Assembly (NCBI RefSeq): GCF_027595985.1
Contig: NC_073303.1
Location: forward strand, 331,308,179-331,372,178
Direction of reading: 5' to 3'
Length of the DNA: 64,000 bases
Origin: Sorex araneus
Lineage: Eukaryota; Chordata; Mammalia; Eulipotyphla; Soricidae
In this document: positions 10,200-21,990 of the stretch, piece by piece
Layout: each line of letters begins with the position of its first letter
Numbering within the stretch: the first letter of the stretch is position 1
Notes under the pieces: model-generated
Told to the model about the DNA's origin: nothing
Databases searched by the model: none
The model's input: only the letters and a program-made list of their open reading frames with translations
Program-made: the position numbers and the translations under genes

Positions 10200-11460
10200 T
10201 CTTTTGATTAATCATATATCTTTCTGAGTTCTAAGAAGCTTTTTTTTTATTTAAAATATCTGAAACGTATGCCAGTAGCTAAATGAAATCTACATATTTA
10301 GTAGTTTATAAAGAACTGGCAATATTGATAACTTTCCATTATTTATCTTCATTAATGTTTTTTAATTTTCATAAAAATGTATGTTAAAACTAGTTTACCT
10401 TAAACTTTGCTATGACTGAAATCACTTTATTTTGTATTTCTTCAGCATTGCTATTTCAATCCAACATTCTATTAATATCAAGTTTAACTTTTGGCAGTGA
10501 ATTTATGCTAATCTTTTATAAATTGTTCCTAAGCCTCTCGTGAATATCAATAATATTTCAAAATAATTTTAATTGAAATAGCATTTGTTATAGTATGAAG
10601 TCATAGTTTATGAATTTCAACATCTTCTTATTTTATTTACTTGAGGACACACTAGTAACAATCATGTGTCTCTGTAATATTTTTTTCCTTATTCTAATGA
10701 GTTGATTTTGGAATTTTTATATATTTACAGCCTTAATTAAAAACACAAATTAAATTGTAGCCTATTATTTAACTTAATCTCTATCAACAACATAAGAAAA
10801 TTTATATCCTTTAATAAATGTATGTCTCCACATTAAAATATTATTTATTATCTCCACATTTGAATACAAAAGTATGCACGTCTATATCCAATGATTTCAA
10901 ATTCTTTCTCTACTATACAATTTTAATTTATTATATATTTGTTGGCAGAAGAGTTAGCATAAAATGACTTGTTACATAAAGATTTTGTGTAATGTAATAA
11001 TGAAACAGCTTATTCAACTATTAAAGAATACATTACCAGTTATTAAGGAATGCATGTTATCACATGTACAAAACTATATGTTTTGATAGATGATAAAATA
11101 TCAATCAGCTATAAGCAACTCTATTAAGTAACATGATGAATTTCACTTAAATGTTATCACTAACTTGTTTAATAATTTGTTCTTTTCAACACTGAATTTT
11201 CATTCAAAATTTGTTGATGATCCTCAATAAGATTATAATTTTTATAAACACAACAAACAGAATAAATATTTATTTTTGTCATTTGCCTATGCTTTTGAAA
11301 ACACTGATTATGTTCATGACAACATTAAAAATAACATTTTTGTTCTGGAAAATTGGGAAAAATTGCTAACCATACTACCAATGCTCATTATCTAATTATT
11401 CTGCTTTGACTTTGGCTTCCAGAAACAAATAAGGTAAGTTTCTAAGTTTTCTAAAATATC
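10200..11460. other. Very AT-rich single-copy stretch
   Basis: No repeat, exon or RNA gene recognised. Confidence 0.55.
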
Positions 11461-11465
11461 AATGA

Positions 11466-11634
11466 GGCAGCTGGAGGTCTAGAATAAAAGGTAAGGTGTT
11501 TGCTTGCATGCAGCCAATCTAGGTTCCATCACTGGCACCCCATGTGGCTCCACGAGCCTTCCAAAAGTTAGCCCTAGTACAGAGCCAGAAGTAAGCCCTG
11601 AGCACTGCCAAGTGTGAACCTCTGCCTGCAAAAA
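11466..11634 (+). mobile_element. Old A-tailed tRNA SINE
   Basis: The plus strand reads as a worn head (agctggaggtctagaataaa), the box B equivalent taggttccatcactgg and the body gagccagaagtaagccctga. It ends where the next SINE has inserted near its A tail. Confidence 0.75.
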
Positions 11635-11635
11635 G

Positions 11636-11877
11636 CCGTCACTGTCATCCCATTGCTCATCAATTTGTTTGAGCGGGCACCAGTAAGGTCTCTCACTGTG
11701 AACTTACTGTTACTGTTTTTGGCATATCCAATAAGCCACAGGTAGCTTGCCAGGCTCTGCCGTGCAGGCGAGATACTCTTGGTAGCTTGCTGGGCTCTCC
11801 GAGAAGGGCGGAGGAATCAAACACAGGTCAGCTGCATGAAAGGCGAATGCCCTACCACTGTGCTATCACTCCAGCAC
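11636..11877 (-). mobile_element. RTE-tailed tRNA SINE inserted in an older SINE tail
   Basis: Full module order on the minus strand, from ggtgctggagtgatagcac to a short gatgacagtgac tail. It lies between the 3' end of the SINE at 11.47 kb and a cccaaaaaac remnant, so it landed at the A tail of the older element. Confidence 0.85.
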
Positions 11878-11879
11878 CC

Positions 11880-14800
11880 CAAAAAACTGAAAATTGAAAA
11901 ATTTGATATCAATGATACCTAATAATAGATCCAGAAAACTTTATATTTTCGCTAATTTAATTTTGATTATTGATCATAGCTTTATTCTAAAGTTAATTTA
12001 AATATAACCTTGCTATAAAGGGATTTTAAAATTTTTAGTTTACATGCACAATATTGTGATATTTTATTCAGATGACCATTAGTATGTTTATTGCATACAT
12101 TTGGTCTTTGTCCTTGATCCCTAACTTACCTTTCTAAAGTTTAAAGTTTTGTTAGCACTAAGAATGATAAAGGTGGCATTCACATTAACAAGGACACATT
12201 TATAAAGAACCTAAGGATGGGTGTGGTTGCTTATGATGAAAAAATATATGATCTTTACCTCTCTTAGGGAGTGTTCGTTGAGTTCATCACTCACAATTGT
12301 GTTAAGAAACTTTAATAAAACTCAAAAAGACGGTTTAGAGAGCTTCAAGATTGCTGAACATATGAAATATTAGAAAAGTGGCACATTCAGGAATAGCATG
12401 GCATCTCTGCTATTATCTTGTCCTATCTCTTATCAGTTTGTTTCTGAGTCATTGTTTTACAATAAAGTGATAGCATCTCTAGTTAATAGCCATTTGGCCA
12501 AAAGTACAAGAAACATGTGTTCAAAAATACAAGTATAAGAAACAATCTTGACTTGTAACTAGGGCCTGAGAGTTAAAGTCTGATTATAGCCCATAATCTG
12601 TGGCTTTTCAGAAGCCCAGTTAGAACCTTTAACTTTTATCTGGCATGAGGGTTTAGGAGGTGGATAGCCTTTGGAGGCTGAACTCTTACCTTGTGGAATC
12701 TGATGTTGCTTCTGGGTAGCAATGTCAGAACTAGTTATAAATTATAGGCTCCCTAACTGGTGTCCCAAGAGTTCATTTTTAATGTAGGAGAAAAGTTCCT
12801 TTATAAGCAGAACACAAGCATTGAACACCACCACCCTCTCTGCCCACCACCACCACCGAATCCTACTATAAAAGATGGAAATAAGAAGTAGAAGATATTC
12901 TAAGACAATATTCTACTGAAGGAAGATTCAAAAGAGATTGAGTATCTGCTACTACCAGGTTCTACTCATGACCAGATAGACCCAAACTGTTAGAGTGTTA
13001 GGGAGGGAAGAGTCACCTCCCCACCATCGAATGCCCAACCAGGATACTGCCCAGTATCCAAACAGAAAAGGTGACTTCATTTGCTTAAAGGGGAAATAAC
13101 AGAAATTTCCTGCCAAAGCATTGTAAAGACAGGAACTTTGGAGAAGAGACTTTACCCATTCTGGAGCATGAACCAAGCCCTCTGTGCACACAGTAACCTT
13201 AACACATTATAAAGTAATATGCATTGCTTTTTCTGCAGCACAATTCCCTACCTACTTAACTCCTGGGTTTCACTCAGTCAACTGTGCGAGGCAGAGAAAG
13301 GGGACCTAAATAGCAACGTTTGCAGCAAAGAAACTTGTGGAAGATGAAGGTTTGGGTGAAATCTTCATAAGTAGATGCTAAGGAGGAGGGGGATTACATT
13401 CTAAATCCCTTGAAAACCCCCTCTTCTGAACCCAGTGGCTGATTTTGGGGTCAGAATCATCTCAGTCCTAAGACTCTGGAGTGTTCTGCTCTGCAACAAA
13501 CTTCTGTTTCCTTATTTATTTTTGGTTTGAATTCTTCTCACAGGAAGCAAGAATGAAGGAAGTTAGGAAGCGGACACTGGCCCTGGCAACAGCAGAGGGG
13601 TCTAATCTAGTTTATTTCACAATCTGGACAAATTATGCTACAACTTTATCAGAGAAAAGGGGAATAAATTAAATCATTATTAAAAGTATCTCAAATCAAG
13701 GAAACTAGAAGAATCCTAAGAATTATACTGGATAAAAGTCATCTAGGTGGTTAAATGAGGATAAGCATTGGTATCACATGAATTAAATGGTTATATTAGC
13801 AGTAAATTCAGAAAACCTGTCATGATAAATCTAGGGTTGGCTGCATGCCAGGTCAGCACCTTGCACCCCTCCTATATTATCTTTCATGTCCCCTCAGAGA
13901 ATTTTCTAAAACTATAAGTACAGTGTTAGTGATTTTTGAAAGCATTCCTATCATTTACGTTGTCAATTTTGTATACTATTTTCATTTATCTTTCTTCAGG
14001 GTGTTTCTGGCTTAAACACTGTGGACTTTTGGATTGCTACTACTATTCTCGGAGCACTTTTCTAGGTGATGATTAATGTATAATTACCTGAATCTAATTC
14101 TCAAATAACTTAATTAAAGACTAAGCCCCAATAATTTTCTTGTTTTCCATTGGCAAATTACCTGCACTATAATCCTACCTACATAATTCCATTATTTTAA
14201 TTGCATGACTTGATCTTTTTCTTCCCATGTGCTCTTACATTCTAAATTAATATAACTAGATTATTTCCTCACGGTTTCTAAGCTCCATTCAAAAATAAGT
14301 AAAAAATCATTAGGTGTACTCTTGACATTTAGGTTAAAGCAAATTCTAAATGTTTCAAAGGAAAAGATAGAAAATTGAGACCCCTCAAATAAAAAAAAAC
14401 TAAGTAGATAACAAAAATAGATGAGGAACAAAAAATATATAGGCAACATGTAATAAAGGGGAAAGATTTGGAAAGTAGTATAAGCAAAATCACAACAATT
14501 TTCCCTAATTCTTGTATCACTACTATTGACAAAATAGACAAAGAAAGCAAAAGAGAATTGCTTCACTGACCAGTGTGTAATAAATCTTGGTTTCCTTGGA
14601 TTAGGAAACCTGACAAATGTAGTGTCAATTCTTTTTTATTTAAGCAGTGAGAGTGTTCACATCAGTGCAAACAGATTCAAGTTACTGAGATAAAATAAAG
14701 ACTGGATTTGACCCTTACCCAATCAAAAAATGCTAACCTATAAATGTTTTGAGTCAATTACACAACTTTCCTAATATATGTGCTTTGAGGCCAAACACTG

Positions 14801-15520
14801 CCCAGCCTAAAAAAAAATTTCCTGGTAAGAAAATTGGGCCTCTATAGCTACTCCCTCTTTAACAAGACAAAAATTTCCAGTCCTGGCCCTTAGAAGTGTT
14901 TAGTGACCTGTCTACCATGCATCTTTCCCAGAGTGGCAGTAATGAATCTAAGTGGATCCATGGCCATTGATCTCCACTAGTTATGCACACCAATGGGGCA
15001 TGTTCCAGTTTTGGAACTGTTTGCATCAATCCTTACTAGACATGCACAGACCAGCAGGTTGTGTGAAGAGTTGAGAGCACTGTTTCCCAGCAACAGATAA
15101 GAGAGTGGCCAGATGGAGCACTGCAACTTGAAAATCACACTTAAAGCTTAAACCCTGATCAGGTTTCCTTCAGAGTTTGTTGACACATCCAGTCCTATGC
15201 AACTTCTTCCACTGCACTCAACCAGTCTCCTCCCTTATTTTTCTACATCCCTATACCTCCACCAAACTTCATGGAAAAATAGTGTTCTGGCCTCTTACAT
15301 TTTTTTAAAATTTTTCAAGATCAAAGAACCTGGGTTTCTGTACTCTCCTTTTTCATGTATGCAGGAAGTATACAGATGATACCGCGTGCTCAAGTAAATG
15401 CAGATTCTTATAGTAAGCAGCACTTTTCAAACTGCTACCTACAATTACTAATCACCCTCAATATTCTGTGTAGCACTTATCATATTGACATAATTGCAAT
15501 GTATAAACAATAAGTTTTCT
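11880..15520. other. Long stretch of mostly single-copy DNA
   Basis: Apart from the small SINE scrap at 13.83 kb I see no recognisable element. The reading frames at 12,952-13,191 (-), 13,481-13,672 (+) and 14,261-14,566 (-) lack domain signatures. The 12.6-13.7 kb and 14.8-15.2 kb parts have higher GC than their surroundings and are the places most likely to hide conserved non-coding sequence or an unknown old repeat. Confidence 0.45.
13827..13892 (-). mobile_element. SINE head scrap
   Basis: The stretch tagggttggctgcatgccag, followed by a rough match to the reversed tRNA-like head, suggests a truncated, degenerate SINE. Very short. Confidence 0.4.
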
Positions 15521-15525
15521 CCACA

Positions 15526-15749
15526 TAAACTGCAGGGTTTTTTTTTTTTTTGGTCTTTTTTTTTTTTTTTTTTTTTGCTTTTTGGGTCACACCTGGCAAT
15601 GCACAGGGGTTAATCCTGGCTCTGCACTCAGGAATTACCCCTGGCAGTGCTCAGGGGACCATATGGGATGCTGGGAATCAAACCTGGGTTGGCCAAGTGC
15701 AAGGCAAACGCCCTACCCGCTGTGCTATCACTCCAGCACCTAAACTGCA
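15526..15749 (-). mobile_element. A-tailed tRNA SINE, recent, with target-site duplication
   Basis: Flanked by taaactgca at 15,526-15,534 and 15,741-15,749. The minus strand has an intact head (gtgctggagtgatagcacag), box B (gggtttgattccc), the body catatggtcccctgagc and the end gtgacccaaaaagc. The tail is long and A-rich, seen here as two T runs broken by ggtc. Confidence 0.9.
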
Positions 15750-16105
15750 TGTTTTATCTCACTAATGTTATTTAATGCTTTTTAAAAATTAGGATGCTGT
15801 AAGAAATTTTGTGTTTAGCTGATATCATTGGGCAAAGAATATAAACTTGCAGATTGTACAGCATGGTTGTTAGAGCTAATTTACCATAATGTATTCTGGA
15901 AACTAGCTAAGAAAGGAGATTTGACATTGTTTCACTACAAGAAATGATGGCTATATGACTTTATGGAAATATTTATTAAAGCAATAGTGGCATTAATTTG
16001 CAGTGTGTAAGTATATCAAGCTAACTGGCTGTATACCTTTAATTTGCACTTCTATGTCAATTATATCTCAATAAAGCTGGGGAAAGATTTTTATTTAGTC
16101 ACTGA
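15750..16105. other. AT-rich single-copy stretch
   Basis: Nothing recognised. Confidence 0.5.
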
Positions 16106-16440
16106 ATTGCAAAATTATTCAGTACACATATTTAGGTTTCTGGCGTACAATACTCCCACACTGAAAACCAATCCCTTCACCAGTGTCCACTCCACTTGCC
16201 TCTACCAATGTCCCCATTTTCTTCTGACCCACCAACCTGCCTCTAAGATAGGCATTTTCAATTAAATTTTAAGCACTATGGTTTATAGTTCTGTTGCTGA
16301 AAGGGTTTCCTCTCTAATATTTTACTATTTTTCAGCAGCACCCTCCCTTCCTCCCAGTGACAAATTCACTCTACCATTGTTCTGGTATGCTATTTCTTGT
16401 TTTAATCCTCCCACCCCTCCCCTCGGTCAAGCTTCCTACT
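16106..16440 (-). mobile_element. L1 3' UTR fragment
   Basis: The stretches cccttcaccagtgtccactc, tctaccaatgtccccatttt and cagcagcaccctcccttcct match, in reverse, the purine-rich L1 3' UTR type also seen at 9.77-10.2 kb. Confidence 0.65.
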
Positions 16441-16464
16441 AAAGCTCAGTTCTGATGTCTTTGT

Positions 16465-16729
16465 GGTTAGGGTAGCACTGCAGCACTCTAGCACTGTTGT
16501 CCCATTGTTCATCAATGGCACCAGTAACATCTCCATTGTGAACTTGTTGTTATGGTTTTTGGCATATCAAATACGCCACAGGTAGCTTGCCAGGCTCTGC
16601 CATGTGGGCGGGATCCTCTCGATAGCTTGCCAGGCTCTCTGAGATGGACAGAGCAATTGAACCTGGGTAGGCCCCATGCAAGGCAAACGCCTACCCACTG
16701 TGCTATCACTCCAGTCCACGTTTAGGGTA
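16465..16729 (-). mobile_element. RTE-tailed tRNA SINE with near-perfect target duplication
   Basis: Bracketed by ggttagggta (16,465-16,474) and gtttagggta (16,720-16,729). Module order is normal, except that about 20 bp are missing from the 3' module (the gctcgagcgg part between tcatcaat and ggcaccag). The tail has the variant agtgctgcag/agtgctag units. Confidence 0.85.
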
Positions 16730-16734
16730 AGATA

Positions 16735-16780
16735 GTTTTACTTATTTTTAAATTTTATTTTATTTTTATAAAATTGTTCA
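16735..16780 (-). mobile_element. L1 3' end remnant, part 1 (split by RTE copy 1)
   Basis: T-rich start of a reverse-oriented L1 3' end. It continues at 19,974 after the RTE insertion, as shown by the repeated aaaattgttca. Confidence 0.55.
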
Positions 16781-19700
16781 CCCCCCTCTATGGTTCACCA
16801 CCTCATCAAGGCCAGGGGTTGGCAATGGTGCCGACCAGAGAAGAGCAAATCAACAGGTGCTGCCCAGAGATGCAGACAGGTGCAGGGCTGGACTCTTTGC
16901 ATTGACTGTATAGATCTGGCCAATACTTTCTGTACATGAGCAGCACCTCCATGCACAAAGGATGTGGCATGTTTGTCAGCATGAAGATTGTTACAACATG
17001 CCACCCGCACAGCAGAGCCTGGCAAGCTACCCATGGCGTATTCAATATGCCAAAAACAGTATCAAAAATGGGCCTCATTCCCCTGACCCTGGAAGAGCCT
17101 CCAATACAGCAGTGTTAAGAAGGATGAGCAAAGGGTTAAAATGACTGTCTGCACTTTTAACGCACATACTCTGGCATTGGAAGCATCCATTAAGGACCTG
17201 ATGATGCAAGTGCAGAAGATCAAGTACGACGTCATTGGATAGACGGAGATGAGAAGGCATCAATCACATCACACCATTTTCGACACTGTAGAAGAACCGT
17301 TCCTCAGAACATGCATGGTGTTGGTGTCCTCGTAAACATGAACTTGGCCATGAACATTGATTTATTCGAATGCCTAACAACTCAAATCAGAGGCTCACAT
17401 TTGAATAGATGTGACTCATTGCCGGCAGTTTCTATCTTCGTCATCTATGCACCAACATCCAACTACAACAAAGAAGAAATTGAGAAGTTCTACATAGAGC
17501 TGGAGAAGTTCTATAAAGAAAACCACACCTTCTACAAGATCATTGTCAGTGATTTTAATGCCACGATAGGACCATGAAGCTTGCCTGAAGAACTCCACAT
17601 CAGGACCCATGGCCTAGAATGGAACAATCAGTGTGAGAGACTGTCTGAGTTCATCATGTTGACTAAGATCATCCATGGTAACTTGCAGTTCCAGAAGGCC
17701 TATTCTAAATGTTGGACATGGGAGTCTCCCCATAGACAGTTCCACAATGAAATTGACCACATAATTTTCAATCAATGGTTTTGCCTGACCAATGTCGCTA
17801 TTGTCCCAAAATTCCAAACTGGATCAGACCACCATCTCCTTCATGTGAAATTCTACTTCACAGAGTAGGGGGAAAAAGCTGCAAAGTTTAAGAAGAGAAT
17901 TCCCAGAACAACCACCAACCGGGAGCTTTTTGGCACTAATGTGGCAATATGGGAAGATGCCGTCATTAACAACATCTACAAGGGATACGATCGACTGGTT
18001 CAGCACCTCTATGATCGTATGCAAGGAACGCCAAGAGAGAGAAAGCCACAAAAAGACGGCTGTCTTTGGACTCTATCAAGCTCATTCGCCAACGTGGTTT
18101 GGCGCAAGCCTCAGGCAATGACAAGCTAACATTCGAGCTCATAAAGCTGTGCAGAAAAGCAATAATGGAAAATCTCAAAGAGAGAAGAGCAACAGTGTTG
18201 GCAGATGCAGCAGGAGCCAGGAAAAGTATTCGCAATGCCCGCCTGTCTTTTGCCAACTATAAGACCAAGATGACTGCTCTCCAACATCCTGATGGATCTA
18301 TCACATCTTCCAGAAGGGCAATGGAATAGGTTATCCATGACTTCTACTCTGATCTCTTCGATAGCCACACCCACCTGCCCGCATAACAAATTCCGCAGGA
18401 TGGATATGTCGTTCCCAGTGTTCACCCTTCTGAAATCTGACATGCCATTTTGTAGGTAAAGAAGCATACAGCACCTGGTCCAGACAAGGTCAGACCCGAA
18501 CACCTGAAGAATCTGCCACCAGTACTCGTCAATACACTGGCTTGATTCTTCACATGCTACCTATCTGAACGCAAGATTCTGTCCCAGTGGAAAACCATCA
18601 GGGCCGTTTTTTTGTACAAGAAGAGAGACAACCGGGACGTCAGCAATTATCGCCCAATCTGCCTGTTGTTCATCATCTACAAGTTGTTCACTGGAGTCAT
18701 CCTAAATAGGATTGGCAGAACACTAGACAAAGGACAACCACGCAAGCAAGCCAGGATCCAAAAATGATTCAGCACAATAGACCACATCCACATGGTGACC
18801 AGGCTCATTGAGGTTTTGTGAGAGTTCAAGATGCCGCTCTGTCTAATGTTCATCGATTTAAAGAAGGCCTTTGATTCTGTTGAGACAGCACTGTCATCAT
18901 AGCCCTAGCCAAACAGGGCATTCAAACTCAGTATAATAGGATCCTTCGTGAGCTGCATTACAAATTCACCACCAGGATCTTACCATTCCACAAGGAAGTA
19001 ATCATCAATGTAAAGAGAAGGGTTTGGCAGTGTGATACCATTTCACCAAAACTCTTCAGCACCACCCTCAAGAATGTCATGCCACGACGGGAATTGGAAG
19101 GAATGGGAGTGAAGCTAGATGGTTGGCAACTACACCACCTCCGCTTTGCTGATGACATTGTTCTAATAACACCAAACATTAGCCTAGTGGCACAAATACT
19201 GGCCGACTTCGACCATGAGTGTGGCAAGGTCAAATTGCAGCTGAATCTCATGAAGACAATGTTCATGAGAAACAGACTAGTTCCTGACATTCCATTTGCT
19301 CTCAATGGAATGAACATTTCTGAATGCAGCAGTTATGTTTACCTAGGTTGAGAACTCACCATGACGAATAAGCCAACATCTGAGCTGCGCAAGAGGAAGA
19401 GAGTGGTGTGGAACACTTTAAAGAGCATCAAAGAAGTGGTTAAGAGAACAAAGAACCTCAGACTCTGGGCACATCTTTTCGACTCCACCACTCTCCCTGC
19501 ACTAATATATGCCTCAGAGACCTGGGCCCTACAGAAACAAGATAAGAATGTTATTTGGGTGTTCCCAAAGTGAATCAAAAGAGCTAGTCTCAGAATATCA
19601 TGTTTCACTCAAGTGAGAGAAGGAATCTGGAGTTCCAACCTCCACCGATGATCAAGAATCAGGGACACTGCCTCATTTGCCAAGGCGTTGAAAATCAAAT

Positions 19701-19973
19701 GGGCCAGATACGTAATGTGATTTGGAGATGATCACTGGACTAGAGCTGTAACTGACTGGATTTCACAGGACATCAAAGGAACACATGGCCACCCAACTAC
19801 GAGATGGTCACACTTCTTTGTCAAGACCTGAACAAATGGTTTGACGCTCTTCGTGTTCCTGGAGAGAGCAGATGCCTTTTGGCTACACTAACACGTGACA
19901 GGGATGAATGGAGATGTTACTGGCATCCACTTGAGCAAATCAATGAGCAATGGAATGACAAGTGATACAAGTG
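16781..19973 (+). mobile_element. RTE-clade LINE, copy 1, nearly complete but dead
   Basis: An insertion bracketed by perfect 11-bp copies of aaaattgttca (16,770-16,780 and 19,974-19,984). The part conserved with copy 2 starts at about 17,003 (cccgcacagcagagcctggc) and runs to the tail gacaagtgatacaag. It encodes an APE-type endonuclease followed by a reverse transcriptase in one ORF that extends almost to the 3' end, which is typical of the RTE clade. The first 222 bp inside the duplication are not in copy 2. The 3' end lacks a poly(A) tail and has short gtgatacaa repeats instead, another RTE trait. Confidence 0.85.
17124..19966 (+). pseudogene. Broken RTE endonuclease-reverse transcriptase ORF
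   Basis: The expected product would nick target DNA and copy element RNA at the site. Endonuclease signs include SIFVIYAPTSNY (near 17,429), the D-F-N of DFNATIGP (17,551-17,574) and G-S-D-H (17,821-17,835). Reverse-transcriptase signs are YRPICLL (near 18,648), motif A FIDLKKAFDSV (18,849-18,881) and motif C FADDIVL (19,144-19,164), so both catalytic aspartate motifs survive. The C-terminus DEWRCYWHPLEQINEQ (from 19,907) runs into the 3' end. Breaks include a stop near 17,257, a TGA at 17,575, a TAG at 17,866, a frameshift near 18,030, further stops around 18,328-18,560 and 18,770, and loss of frame around 18,890-19,080. Compared with copy 2, bases between the ATG at 17,124 and gttaaaatgactg are deleted. 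It is a decayed retrotransposon gene, not a host gene. Confidence 0.85.
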
Positions 19974-20112
19974 AAAATTGTTCATGGTGATTTATTACAT
20001 TCTATATTCCAAGACCAATCCCACCACCATTCAACTTTCTACCACCATTATTTCCTATTTTCCCACCCATCACCCAAGCCTGCCCCAATAGCAGACCTGA
20101 AATTATTTATTT
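19974..20112 (-). mobile_element. L1 3' end remnant, part 2
   Basis: Joined to 16,735-16,780 by removing the RTE insertion. The stretches ccaagaccaatcccaccacc and cacccatcacccaagcctgc are the reverse of an L1 3' UTR. Confidence 0.6.
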
Positions 20113-20117
20113 TTTAT

Positions 20118-20247
20118 TATCCCGTGGCATATTCGATATGCCAAAAACAGTAACAAAAAGTCTCACGATGGAGATGTTACTGGTGCCCACTTGAGCAAAT
20201 TAATGAACAACGGGACAACAGTGCTACAGTGCTACGGTGCTACTTGT
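20118..20247 (+). mobile_element. 5'-truncated RTE-tailed SINE
   Basis: Begins within the RTE 5' module (cccgtggcatattcgatatg). It passes through the SINE-specific junction (aacaaaaagtctcacgatgg) into the 3' module and a tail of acagtgctacagtgctac units. No tRNA head. Confidence 0.85.
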
Positions 20248-20280
20248 TATGATTAATTTAATAAAATTGACCAAAAATGA

Positions 20281-20960
20281 TTTTCTTAGTAGAAACCATG
20301 TGAAGATTGTTGTGTCCCCACCGTGGAGCCATTAACCTCTTATATAAGAGATTACCAATTTGCTGTTATAGGTTGAGCCTGTGTGTTAATATTTTCTTAA
20401 TCAAGATCAGTTGCTTTTACCGTACAGGCCATCCAATGTGGTGTGCTACTTCTGGTATGTCAATAATGCAGAGTAGATGTTGTGTGGCTGAAAAAGCTGC
20501 TATTCATTCCAGATATTCTAAAATTTTGATGGGATGATAGAGCTGGGGTTAACTTTTTAACTGAATGGTGACTTTGGAGTCTGGAAGCATCTCTGCAGCT
20601 CATTGATCTCTTTTGAGATTTATTTATGAATCTCTGGACCATGGCCAGTTAATGAGCTTAAATGGCTTATTGGACACCAGAGACAGTTCATGAGTGTGAC
20701 TGACAGGGTCCTGGAAGAACAGAGGGTTGCGAGAAGGTCACCCATCTCCGTGGGATCCTGGAGATTTTGATCACAAAATCCATATACCTGAGTTTTTCAG
20801 CAGATTCAATCCTGGATGAGGCTTTCCCAAGCCTGTAGAGAGTCTGGCCATGAGTGTGGTGGTGATTGGGTTCTGGAGGTTTTCGGCTGCCAGAGCTCTG
20901 CTTGTGTGGGTGATACGACTCACTTACCTCACGCTGGGGTGCCCCAGATCTGAAATTCAG
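20281..20960 (-). mobile_element. Diverged L1-associated GC-rich module (copy of the 31 kb and 58 kb repeat)
   Basis: The stretch gattgggttctggaggtttt followed by cggctgccagagctctgctt matches the modules at 31.26 and 58.67 kb. On the low-coordinate side it has L1 3'-end-like traits (tgaagattgttgtgtcccca). Reversed, it would read module first and L1-like 3' sequence last. Much more diverged than the other two copies. Confidence 0.5.
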
Positions 20961-21589
20961 AAATTTTGTTAACCATGAAATTGAACTCCCTGCGCCTTTA
21001 GCAATGGCAGCTGTAGATGAACTTAGAGTAAATAACATAGAACTTATTTTTATCATAATGGCCACTCCTTAGAGCTTACTTATAGCTTACAGCCCAGGAA
21101 TACATATCTTCTCGCTAATATGCATCATTCAATAAATGGCCCATTAATAGCATACGTAAAGAGAACTGTAATGAATAAAAACAACTACCTCAACATTCCA
21201 AGTTTTTGTGAATAAGCACACTATTTATAGACAGAATGTTTGTGTCAACAAAAGTTTCCTACATTGAATTTGGAGAGAATCATAAGACAGACCCTAATCC
21301 CATCAGATTCCATCGGTCGGTGTCCTTATAGAAGGAGACAGACATAGAGAGACGTCATTTTCCTTCAGTGTTCACAGAGCACAGGTCATGTGAGTGAGCA
21401 GACAGAGAAATAAATCTACATTGCCCATACTTTGCTCTCAAACTTCACAATATCCAAACTGTGAAAAATTTTCTGGTGTGAATGTGTGTGAATATGTGTT
21501 TTTTACAGCACCTCAGGGAAACTAAAATATTAAAAACCTTTATTGGTCTAATTTATTTGATAATAGTCATATACAAAGGAAACTCTTTT

Positions 21590-21742
21590 TCCTTTCACTT
21601 TTAGGCCACATCCAGCAATGCTCAGAGTTCACTCCTGACTCTGCTAATGGATCACACTCCTGGAAGCAGTTACAGGTGTCAAACCAGGGTCTGCCATGTG
21701 CAAGGCAAGTGTCTTACTCTCTGTACTATCTCTCTGGCCCCC
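21590..21742 (-). mobile_element. Old A-tailed tRNA SINE
   Basis: The stretch aggccacatccagcaatgct, then ttcactcctgactctgc, and ctgccatgtgcaaggcaagt are the reversed body and head. Worn, with the box A region reading gatagtacagagagtaagac on the minus strand. Confidence 0.75.
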
Positions 21743-21990
21743 AATGGAAAACCTTACCTTAGTATATCACAAGTGCTTAAATGTCATTATTTTGTAATTG
21801 AGTATGAGAATACTGACCAAAAATGTAACTTACCAATAGAATGCAATTTGTTTGCTTTATGGAAAACAATAATAATAAAATATAAAATAATCATAACTAT
21901 AAAAAAGACTCAGAATTCTAGGAAAAAATCTAAAAGTAATATTGTATGGAACTTAGATAACAGTATAATTAAAATATTAAAGCATTGATG

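Noticed and set aside
12952-13191. 79-codon minus-strand frame rich in tryptophan
   Set aside because: No domain, no splice-site context I can defend, and no start context of note; probably chance.
17124-19966. Host gene related to endonuclease-reverse-transcriptase or craniofacial-development-type annotations
   Set aside because: The domains are those of an RTE LINE, there are target duplications, and a second copy is present; such gene names are common misannotations of RTE fragments.
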